Shown: positions 15,647 to 20,896 of the stretch, piece after piece
Layout: each line of letters opens with the position of its first letter
Numbering within the stretch: the stretch's first letter is position 1
Source of the DNA: JBJEQG01 sp051881635
GTDB taxonomy: Bacteria > Bacillota > Clostridia > Oscillospirales > Acutalibacteraceae
NCBI GenBank assembly: GCA_051881635.1
Contig: JBJEQG010000061.1
Location: 1 to 20,896, forward strand
DNA length: 20,896 bases
Reading direction: 5' to 3'
The notes under the pieces: model-generated
Databases searched by the model: none
What the model was told of the DNA's origin: nothing
What the model saw: the letters and a program-made list of their open reading frames with translations, nothing else
Program-made: the position numbers and the translations under genes

Positions 15647-16256
15647 CGCTCCCTTGCGTATAAACTTTCTTCCAAAAATCTATAAGCATAATTATTTCCT
15701 TTTCGATTTCGTCCACTATGATTTGCCCGCAACGATATTTGTTCAGCATATATCCGTCAACTGCAAAAAAGATTTCTGCATACATTATTTTTAAATCAAT
15801 ATCTTTTCGTAAATGAGATGTATCTATTTTTTCAAAGATAATATCTTCACTCGCTTTGCTGAGGTCAAAATAACTTTTTTGAATAGCTTTTTTGATTTCG
15901 GGAGTTGTTTCATAATATGCCCTTAACGAAAAAGCATAAATGTGCGGATAGTTACGCATAAGGGAGCATTTTGACAGCAAACTCCTTTTCAACATTTCAA
16001 AAAAATCAGAAGTTTCCAAAGTCTTAAACTCTGCAACCGCTTTTCTTGTTATCTCCATTGCATTTGTCCACAAGTACATATATAACTCTTTCTTGTTTGT
16101 AAAATAGTGAAAAAGCAATGCTTTGGAAATACCGCCCTCGTCTGCAATCTCTGACATCGGGGCTTTCTTATAGCTGTTCTGTGAAAACATTTTATAAGCA
16201 GCATTGATAATCCGTTGCTGTTTTTCTGCGGGAAGATTAAAAAATTTATCGTTCAT
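15627..16256 (-). CDS. TetR/AcrR-family transcriptional regulator
   Basis: 209 residues. N-terminal DNA-binding domain: KQQRIINAAYKMFSQNSYKKAPMSEIADEGGISKALLFHYFTNKKELYMYLW (13-64) is a textbook TetR helix-turn-helix. The C-terminal ligand-binding part (~70-200) is all-helical and not assignable to a ligand. ATG at 16256 with GGAGG upstream. A perfect palindrome between its -10 hexamer and its start codon is the probable autoregulatory operator. It overlaps the first hydrolase gene by 20 bases. By family behaviour it is most likely a repressor released by a small lipophilic ligand, perhaps a hydrolase substrate (inference). Confidence 0.92.
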   Translation of the reverse strand: MNDKFFNLPAEKQQRIINAAYKMFSQNSYKKAPMSEIADEGGISKALLFHYFTNKKELYMYLWTNAMEITRKAVAEFKTLETSDFFEMLKRSLLSKCSLMRNYPHIYAFSLRAYYETTPEIKKAIQKSYFDLSKASEDIIFEKIDTSHLRKDIDLKIMYAEIFFAVDGYMLNKYRCGQIIVDEIEKEIIMLIDFWKKVYTQGSDEFGTA

Positions 16257-16268
16257 AACGCCTCCTGA

Positions 16269-16323
16269 TTAACCGTATCGGTTAATATAATGTTATTATA
16301 AGTCCGTTGACCGTTTTTGAGAA
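16269..16323 (-). promoter_or_regulatory. TetR operon promoter with 17-bp palindromic operator
   Basis: Minus strand: TTCTCA (16323-16318, 4/6), 17-base spacer, TATAAT (16300-16295). Just after the expected RNA start lies TTAACCGATACGGTTAA (16285-16269), a perfect palindrome of two 7-bp arms around ATA, of the size TetR dimers bind. Binding there would block transcription of tetR and both hydrolases. Confidence 0.8.
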
Positions 16324-16370
16324 GACCATCGTAACAATAATCTTTGCAAAATGATATTCCATTTTCTAAC

Positions 16371-16405
16371 AAAAAAACACAGCGGTTTGTTTTCATACCG
16401 CTGTG
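16371..16405 (-). terminator. Rho-independent terminator after the flavoprotein gene
   Basis: On the minus strand CACAGCGGT (16405-16397) pairs with ACCGCTGTG (16386-16378) around a ten-base loop and is followed by seven T. It ends the padR-flavoprotein operon. Confidence 0.9.
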
Positions 16406-16414
16406 CCTTTTGCT

Positions 16415-17464
16415 TTATGCTCCAAAGAAATGTCCCCACTGCATAATCAAAGAGAAATCACCGAAAACACGATATTTTTGCTCCATTAACGCCGTATCGC
16501 CTCTCAATTCCCCTCTTGAAATGGCTTTCCATACGGGATAGGGTGTTTCAATACGGGTTGTGTACGGTAAAGGCTGTCCTTCATGAACAACACTGCCGTC
16601 AGCTTTCAGTTCGATTTGATATGTAACATTCAAATCGGTATAGTTCATCTCTAAAACACGGTCTGTACCGTCATAGGAATTTTTGTTATACAGTGCCGCC
16701 ATTTGTTTCGTAAAAACAAGGCTTTCGTTCTGCACCTCATTTTCTTTGTTTATGCCCCAGCTTGCGTCTGCCATTGTTTCAAAGACCTCCTTTGGATAAA
16801 GTAATTGTTTCAATAGATTTTTGGTATCCGTATGAATATCTCCAAAAGCAAATTCATATCCTGCTTTTTGAACATACTCCAAATATTGATTTGTTCTTTC
16901 GCTCAGTTCGGGAATATGGAATAATTCTCCCTGACCGCAAAAAACGGTTTCATAGTTGTTTTTTCCGCAAATATGGTCGAACATACGCAAAACACTGTCA
17001 TAGTTATTTTCGGCGGAATAAAAGCCGCAAGTTGAAATTAAAACATAGCGTTTGGCTGTCATATCATAACGGGGCGGGTGACTGCCACTGCCTGTGCTGT
17101 CGCTATCCTCAACCATAAACGGCAATACCATAGGAAGCTGTCTGTCAATTAGGTTTTTGACCGCTCCGGGAACATTGTAATAATAGAGTGGAAAACTCCA
17201 TATTATCATATCTGCCCACAATTCCGCTTCAATAACAGAAGTCATATCGTCATTCATACAGCATTTTCCCGGCGTTGTTTTCCAACAGACAAAGCACCCT
17301 TTACAGGGATTGATTTTCATATTATAAACTTGAAGTTCCCGCACTTCAACAGGGACATTCTTTTCGTCACTTTTTTCTTTTATGCCGTCTATAAACGCAT
17401 TTGTCAAACGAATGGTATTGCTTTTGCTTTTCTTTGGACTGCCGTTAATCACTAATATTTTCAT
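16415..17464 (-). CDS. Flavodoxin-fold NAD(P)H oxidoreductase fused to SCP2-like domain
   Basis: 349 residues. Residues ~1-190 are the FMN-binding flavodoxin/NADPH-dependent FMN reductase fold: MKILVINGSPKKSKSNT (1-17) is the phosphate-binding start, C54-x2-C57-x2-C60 and C68 (PCKGCFVCWKTTPGKC) followed by NDDM matches the cysteine cluster of iron-sulfur flavoprotein relatives, and WSFPLYYYNVPGAVKNLIDR binds flavin. Residues ~270-349 read like a small SCP2 (sterol-carrier-type) lipid-binding domain: PYPVWKAISRGELRG...ALMEQKYRVFGD. The fusion suggests reduction of a hydrophobic quinone-like or lipid substrate (inference). ATG at 17464 with GGAGG upstream, 20 bases inside padR; a longer frame upstream lacks family similarity. 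Confidence 0.85.
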   Translation of the reverse strand: MKILVINGSPKKSKSNTIRLTNAFIDGIKEKSDEKNVPVEVRELQVYNMKINPCKGCFVCWKTTPGKCCMNDDMTSVIEAELWADMIIWSFPLYYYNVPGAVKNLIDRQLPMVLPFMVEDSDSTGSGSHPPRYDMTAKRYVLISTCGFYSAENNYDSVLRMFDHICGKNNYETVFCGQGELFHIPELSERTNQYLEYVQKAGYEFAFGDIHTDTKNLLKQLLYPKEVFETMADASWGINKENEVQNESLVFTKQMAALYNKNSYDGTDRVLEMNYTDLNVTYQIELKADGSVVHEGQPLPYTTRIETPYPVWKAISRGELRGDTALMEQKYRVFGDFSLIMQWGHFFGA

Positions 17465-18002
17465 AAGTTTCCTCCAACATCTTAATGCACATATCGCACC
17501 ATTCCATAAGCATTTGGGCATACATTACACCATAATTGACTGTCATTTTCCAATAGAGTGATGAAGTCGGTGACGGAACGGACGGAGCATACATTTTGAT
17601 ACTTTGATTAGGCTGTGACATTTGTTCCAAAGACCGTTGACAGGTCTGTTTCATCTTTTTGAAGAAATCTATATTTTCCGTCACAGGCAATTCGCCCCTA
17701 AAAAAAACTTTCATCAAAATTGGCACTTTTGTATCAAATGCCACGCAATCATCTTCCAGCCACCGCAACAGTTCCTCTTTCCCCAAAGTTGTAATCGAAA
17801 AAACATTTTTGCTCGGCTTGCCTTGTTGTGGAATAACCATATCTTCAACCCAGCCGTTTTTCTTTAAGGTTTGAAGTTCACGATAAATTTGGCTTGTCTG
17901 TGCCGTCCAAAAATAATTGAGTGAGTCACGGAAAACCGTCATAATTTCATAGCCCGTCATATCACCGTAATTTAGCAAACCGAGAATACCATGCTTTAAA
18001 AT
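17445..18002 (-). CDS. PadR-family regulator with probable ATT start codon
   Basis: 185 residues if translation begins at the ATT at 18002. The winged helix is clear (LKHGILGLLNYGDMTGYEIM ... IYRELQTLKKNGWVE), followed by a helical dimerisation part to the C-terminus. Why ATT: the consensus promoter implies an RNA start near 18032; from there no in-frame ATG, GTG or TTG occurs before the domain. AAAGGGGG (18018-18011) stands exactly eight bases before this ATT, and the resulting N-terminus fits the family. The next in-frame TTG or ATG would delete part of helix 1. An upstream TTG (18158) precedes the promoter and lacks a ribosome binding site. A sequence error is the alternative. Likely represses itself and the flavoprotein gene. 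Confidence 0.82.
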   Translation of the reverse strand: MLKHGILGLLNYGDMTGYEIMTVFRDSLNYFWTAQTSQIYRELQTLKKNGWVEDMVIPQQGKPSKNVFSITTLGKEELLRWLEDDCVAFDTKVPILMKVFFRGELPVTENIDFFKKMKQTCQRSLEQMSQPNQSIKMYAPSVPSPTSSLYWKMTVNYGVMYAQMLMEWCDMCIKMLEETYENISD

Positions 18003-18018
18003 TTTAACTGCCCCCTTT

Positions 18019-18067
18019 ATATTCCATTTGCTGAATATATTATAATTCCACTTGTGGAATATGTCAA
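18019..18067 (-). promoter_or_regulatory. padR promoter with operator palindrome in the spacer
   Basis: Minus strand: TTGACA (18067-18062), 17-base spacer, TATAAT (18044-18039), a perfect sigma-A consensus. The spacer contains the perfect palindrome ATTCCACTTGTGGAAT on the plus strand (18045-18060). Just downstream, ATATTCCATTTGCTGAATAT (18019-18038) is a partial second copy with matching outer arms. Two dimers of PadR could cover the promoter and RNA start. Confidence 0.85.
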
Positions 18068-18068
18068 G

Positions 18069-18102
18069 AGCGAATCGACTTGTTTTTCGATTTGCTTTTT
18101 TT
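18069..18102 (+). terminator. Terminator-like hairpin between the divergent padR and membrane-protein promoters
   Basis: AGCGAATCGA (18069-18078) pairs with TCGATTTGCT (18087-18096), with one G-T wobble, and a run of seven T follows on the plus strand. No plus-strand gene feeds into it. Its stem is 9/10 identical to the terminator after the next gene. Confidence 0.65.
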
Positions 18103-18114
18103 ACAGATAAAACC

Positions 18115-18143
18115 TTGATAGTTCCACAAAAATCTGATATTAT
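18115..18143 (+). promoter_or_regulatory. Promoter of the six-helix membrane protein gene
   Basis: TTGATA (18115-18120), 17-base spacer, TATTAT (18138-18143), 5/6 at both hexamers. The spacer holds TTCCAC (18122-18127), matching one arm of the PadR palindrome. Confidence 0.75.
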
Positions 18144-18170
18144 GGAAAATATAAACAAGGAGGAAAAATT

Positions 18171-18812
18171 ATGACAAGGAAAAACAAAACACAGTTGACA
18201 GCCGCATTGTTTATGAATATCGTTATAGTGATTATGGAAACAGTCGGTTGTATTTTAACGCTCAACAGAATCGGCATGGAAACATTTGTTTATTACACAA
18301 CAGACAGCAATTTATTTTCGCTTATCGTCAGCGGTATCTTTGCTGTTTTTGCTGCCAAAGCACTCCAATCTGACCGTCTTGATGTTATACCAAAATGGGT
18401 GCGTGTTCTGAAACTGATGTCTGTCACCTGTTTGATGGTCACTTTTATAGTTGTTGTTACGGTTCTTGCCCCAGTACATGAAGGCGGTTATATGCATATG
18501 CTGTTTGACAGCGATTTATTGTATTATCATCTGCTCTGCCCTGTGCTTTCAATTCTGTCCTATATCTTCTTTGAACTTCATGCGGATTTGAAAGTCAAAC
18601 ATTCGCTTATAGCAACAATCCCAACGCTTTTGTACGCCATTATCACGATTATCCTTAACATACTCTATATAATACATGGCCCTTATCCGTTTTTGTATGT
18701 TTACGAACAAAGTCTTCTGATGTCCTGTATCTGGTTTATAGTGATTGTTGGGGGTGCATTTATAGTCAGTATGCCGATTAGAATTTTAGGAAAAGTCTTT
18801 TCAAAATCTTAA
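18171..18812 (+). CDS. Six-helix membrane protein, Pr6Pr / FAR-17a-like
   Basis: 213 residues with about six hydrophobic helices (~10-32, 40-63, 80-101, 120-137, 145-168, 180-203). The motif YYTTDSNLFSLIVSGIF (41-57) and the later VLSILSYIFFE resemble the Pr6Pr/FAR-17a/AIG1-type family of small integral membrane proteins, whose bacterial function is unknown. Eukaryotic AIG1/ADTRP members hydrolyse fatty-acid esters of hydroxy fatty acids, but this should not be carried over without tests. The ATG at 18171 is preceded by AAGGAGG at good spacing. Own promoter, own terminator. Divergent from padR. Confidence 0.75.
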   Translation: MTRKNKTQLTAALFMNIVIVIMETVGCILTLNRIGMETFVYYTTDSNLFSLIVSGIFAVFAAKALQSDRLDVIPKWVRVLKLMSVTCLMVTFIVVVTVLAPVHEGGYMHMLFDSDLLYYHLLCPVLSILSYIFFELHADLKVKHSLIATIPTLLYAIITIILNILYIIHGPYPFLYVYEQSLLMSCIWFIVIVGGAFIVSMPIRILGKVFSKS

Positions 18813-18820
18813 AAGCAAAG

Positions 18821-18865
18821 AGCGAACCGATAGAGTGATTTGACACTATATCGGTTCGCTTTTTA
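18821..18865. terminator. Bidirectional Rho-independent terminator
   Basis: AGCGAACCGATA (18821-18832) pairs with TATCGGTTCGCT (18849-18860), with extra pairing near the loop and TTTTTATC on the plus side. On the minus side CTTTGCTTTT follows, so it can also end the aminotransferase operon. Confidence 0.88.
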
Positions 18866-18874
18866 TCGTTAAAA

Positions 18875-19093
18875 TTATTTAATTTTTGCGAGTTTGCCGT
18901 TTTCAAAGTAAACGCTATCGCCGCTATTGATGTTTTGGCGGTAAAGTTCGGCATCGGCATATTTTATTTTTATTGTGCTGTTGTTTGTTTCATTCTTCAA
19001 AGTCACTTCCGCACAATATTCCTCTCCCTCAGGCAAACCCTCACAGCCAAAGTCCATTTCCTCGATGTCGAGAACCTTATACTTATCTGCCAT
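18875..19093 (-). CDS. Small protein of unknown function, 72 residues
   Basis: Acidic N-terminal half (YKVLDIEEMDFGCEGLPEGE) and a beta-rich C-terminal half ending GDSVYFENGKLAKIK, looking like a compact beta-barrel or beta-sandwich. No metal motif, signal peptide or membrane helix. ATG at 19093 with TGAGGTAA upstream. It starts ten bases after the aminotransferase stop, so it shares that transcript. I do not recognise the family and do not assign a function. Confidence 0.72.
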   Translation of the reverse strand: MADKYKVLDIEEMDFGCEGLPEGEEYCAEVTLKNETNNSTIKIKYADAELYRQNINSGDSVYFENGKLAKIK

Positions 19094-19103
19094 AATTATT
19101 ACC

Positions 19104-20582
19104 TCAATTTTGTCTGTAATGGCTCAAAAAGTCTGTCATTTTGCCGACAGCGTCCTCCAAAACCTCAATACGGGGCAGATAAACCACACGAAAATGGTCG
19201 GGCTGTTTCCAGTTAAATCCGCCGCCATGAATGAGCAGAATTTTCTTTTCACGCAATAAATCCAAAGCGAATTTTTCATCGTTTGTGATATTGAACTTTT
19301 TAACATCAATTTTCGGGAAAATATAAAAAGCTGCTTTGGGCTTTACGGCGGTAATGCCAGGTATATCGTTCAGTGCCTTATAAATATAATCTCTCTGTTC
19401 GTAAATGCGTCCGCCCGGAACAATATAATTATTAACGCTTTGATAACCGCCCAAAGCAGTTTGTACAATGGACTGTGCGGGAACATTGGAACAAAGACGC
19501 ATATTGGAAAGCATATTGATACCTTCAATATAATCTTTGGCGATTTCCGTATTACCGCTGAGAACCATCCAGCCGATACGGAAACCTGCAATCATGTGCG
19601 ACTTGGACAAACCGCTGAATGTGACGCAAAACAGGTCGGGAGCCAAAGATGCAATCGAAATATGCTCCTCTCCGTCCATAACCAAACGGTCGTAAATTTC
19701 ATCTGAAAAAATCATAAGCTGGTGTTCCCGTGCAACCTCGACAATCTGCTGTAAAACTTCTTTCGGATACAATGCTCCTGTCGGGTTGTTCGGATTGATA
19801 ATAACAATCGCCTTTGTTCGGTCATTAACTTTCTTTTTAATATCCTCTATATCGGGATACCATTCCGCCTGTTCATCACAGATATAATGCACGGGTTTTC
19901 CGCCTGCCAAAGTGACACAGGCTGTCCACAACGGATAGTCCGGAGAGGGAACAAGCACTTCATCGCCATTATCCAAAAGGGCAGACATACACAGGTTAAT
20001 CAATTCGCTGACACCGTTGCCTGTATAAATATTATCAATCGAAACATTGGGAATATTTTTGAGCTGGGAATATTGCATAATCGCTTTTCGGGCGGAAAAA
20101 AGTCCTCTTGATACGGAATAGCCCTCACATTCCGTTAACTGCTGACGCATATCGTAAATCACTTCATCGGGTGTTCTGAAACCAAAAGGTGCGGGATTGC
20201 CAATGTTCAATTTCAGAACATGAACGCCTGATGCCTCCATTTCTGCCGCCGCCTCAACAACAGGTCCTCTGACATCATATAAAACATTATCCAACTTTGA
20301 CGATTTTTTAAATTCACGCATAGTCTTTCCTCTTTCATTTGTTATAGATGTTGTGTCATTCGATACGGTTTGACCGCTTAACCATTTTTCATCAACACAC
20401 AAAATTTCCGCAAGAAAATGCAATACGGCGGCTCGTGGAACGGTCTTTCCGCTTACATATTGGCTGATATGGCTTTTTCCGAGTTTAATGCCGTTTGTTG
20501 CGGCGGCTCGAATTAGGTCAACCTGTTTCAGTCCTTTGTTTTTCATTGCTTGGGTTAATCTTTCCGCAAATGTATCTTGAAG
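19104..20582 (-). CDS. alaA: XRE-type HTH fused to AlaA-like alanine aminotransferase
   Basis: 492 residues. Residues 1-~75 are an XRE/Cro-type helix-turn-helix (FAERLTQAMKNKGLKQVDLI ... SHISQYVSGKTVPRAAVLHFLAEIL). Residues 88-492 (405 long) closely resemble E. coli AlaA over their whole length (KSSKLDNVLYDVRGPV, LNIGNPAPFGF, NGVSEL, VPSPDYPLWTA, INPNNPTGA, SDEIYD, the PLP lysine K327 in SGLSK, GFRIGW). The reaction is pyruvate plus glutamate to alanine plus 2-oxoglutarate. ATG at 20582 with AAGGGG nine bases upstream. A second ATG at 20321 (M88) has GAGG seven bases upstream and begins exactly where AlaA begins, so a separate enzyme may also be made. The linker (~72-87) is polar. Likely autoregulated through repeats at its promoter. 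Confidence 0.9.
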   Translation of the reverse strand, partial: LQDTFAERLTQAMKNKGLKQVDLIRAAATNGIKLGKSHISQYVSGKTVPRAAVLHFLAEILCVDEKWLSGQTVSNDTTSITNERGKTMREFKKSSKLDNVLYDVRGPVVEAAAEMEASGVHVLKLNIGNPAPFGFRTPDEVIYDMRQQLTECEGYSVSRGLFSARKAIMQYSQLKNIPNVSIDNIYTGNGVSELINLCMSALLDNGDEVLVPSPDYPLWTACVTLAGGKPVHYICDEQAEWYPDIEDIKKKVNDRTKAIVIINPNNPTGALYPKEVLQQIVEVAREHQLMIFSDEIYDRLVMDGEEHISIASLAPDLFCVTFSGLSKSHMIAGFRIGWMVLSGNTEIAKDYIEGINMLSNMRLCSNVPAQSIVQTALGGYQSVNNYIVPGGRIYEQRDYIYKALNDIPGITAVKPKAAFYIFPKIDVKKFNITNDEKFALDLLREKKILLIHGGGFNWKQPDHFRVVYLPRIEVLEDAVGKMTDFLSHYRQN

Positions 20583-20628
20583 CATTTTGGACTTCCCCTT
20601 TTCATTTGTATCGGTTCTGTCGGTGCAA

Positions 20629-20727
20629 AAGTTCAATTTTATATTTGAAGTTCAATTTGCAACAGGTTTATTATACTATCTAAAAGAAAAAAGTTCAATA
20701 GTTTTCGGAAAATATTTTAAAAAGTTC
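20629..20727 (-). promoter_or_regulatory. Aminotransferase promoter with four AAGTTCA repeats
   Basis: Minus strand: TTGAAC (20698-20693), 17-base spacer, TATAAT (20675-20670). AAGTTCA in direct orientation on the plus strand occurs at 20629-20635, 20648-20654, 20691-20697 and 20722-20728; three of the four are AAGTTCAAT. The third supplies the -35 hexamer, the fourth lies upstream, and the first two (19 bases apart) lie downstream of the expected RNA start. They are candidate binding sites for the HTH of the same protein. Confidence 0.75.
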
Positions 20728-20751
20728 ATTTTATTCGTTACATAATAAAAT

Positions 20752-20786
20752 AAAAGCAATTTGGGGTATTTTTCCAAATTGCTTTT
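20752..20786 (-). terminator. Rho-independent terminator, probably for a gene beyond the right edge
   Basis: AAAAGCAATTTGG (20752-20764) pairs with CCAAATTGCTTTT (20774-20786). The minus strand continues CTTTTATTTTATTATG, a better T-rich tail than the plus strand (TTTTGTGTT). It probably ends a minus-strand gene outside the window and insulates the aminotransferase promoter. Confidence 0.7.
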
Positions 20787-20850
20787 GTGTTATTTGGTGA
20801 TTTCTTAATTAAATAAATTTTATCAAACTCGAATTATTTTTAAATATCTA

Positions 20851-20879
20851 TTGATTTTTTGATTTTTATAAAGTATAAT
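20851..20879 (+). promoter_or_regulatory. Candidate promoter reading off the right edge
   Basis: TTGATT (20851-20856), 17-base spacer, TATAAT (20874-20879) in a very AT-rich end. No gene follows inside the window. With the HTH-aminotransferase control region and the 20752 hairpin, this is all that the 314 bases from 20583 to 20896 hold. Confidence 0.5.
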
Positions 20880-20896
20880 AAGTATGAAAAGTATAA

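Noticed and set aside
17465..17521. 19-residue N-terminal extension of the flavoprotein
   Set aside because: The extension lies within padR and precedes a GGAGG-preceded ATG that begins exactly at the family N-terminus.
18003..18158. Upstream extension of PadR to a TTG at 18158
   Set aside because: It begins before the promoter, has no ribosome binding site, and the added residues run through the operators and a hairpin.
1..20896. tRNA, rRNA, CRISPR array, riboswitch, insertion sequence or prophage genes
   Set aside because: I looked for their characteristic sequences and found none. The only long direct repeat is the leader pair at 1 and 1486, and no transposase or integrase is encoded.

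Overview
The window looks like a chromosomal segment of a low-GC, Gram-positive anaerobe of the class Clostridia. The evidence is the Firmicutes-type block hprK-murB-rapZ-whiA, strong purine-rich ribosome binding sites, consensus sigma-A-type promoters and dense Rho-independent terminators. Genus cannot be fixed from the sequence. A run of exactly 100 N (11579-11678) marks a scaffold gap, so this is a draft or metagenome assembly. No rRNA, tRNA, CRISPR array, insertion sequence or integrase was seen.

Left part (1-5530, plus strand): a very A+T-rich gene for a GIY-YIG nuclease-domain protein with coiled coils and one hydrophobic segment, then its own terminator, then two overlapping glycosyltransferase genes. 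One combines a DUF4422 domain with a GT8-like domain; the other has two GT2-like domains. A ~131-bp promoter, leader and ribosome-binding-site sequence stands in front of the nuclease gene and again, with one mismatch over the leader, in front of the first glycosyltransferase. The nuclease gene plus one repeat is therefore a 1485-bp module that could be deleted without changing what drives the glycosyltransferases.

Middle (5619-13992): an unrecognised protein, pgeF, a small four-cysteine protein, mscL with a C-terminal zinc-ribbon-like tail, and the minus-strand block hprK-(gap)-murB-rapZ-whiA-vanZ. This block links carbon-regulated HPr phosphorylation, cell-wall precursor synthesis and WhiA. 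The yvcK gene that often lies between rapZ and whiA is absent. A GT4 glycosyltransferase is divergent from hprK.

Right part (14017-20896): three compact regulator-led units. (i) A TetR regulator and two overlapping alpha/beta hydrolases, with a 17-bp palindromic operator. (ii) A PadR regulator and a flavodoxin-fold/SCP2-like fusion, with a consensus promoter whose 17-bp spacer holds a palindrome, and a PadR reading frame whose only well-placed start is ATT. (iii) An AlaA-type aminotransferase fused to an N-terminal XRE-like helix-turn-helix, with four AAGTTCA repeats around its promoter and a well-formed internal start, followed by a 72-residue protein. A six-helix membrane protein gene lies between (ii) and (iii), bracketed by two hairpins with almost the same stem.

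No complete new multi-gene system is proven here. The best candidates are the repeat-flanked nuclease module, the HTH-aminotransferase fusion with its repeats, and the ATT-started PadR with its spacer operator.
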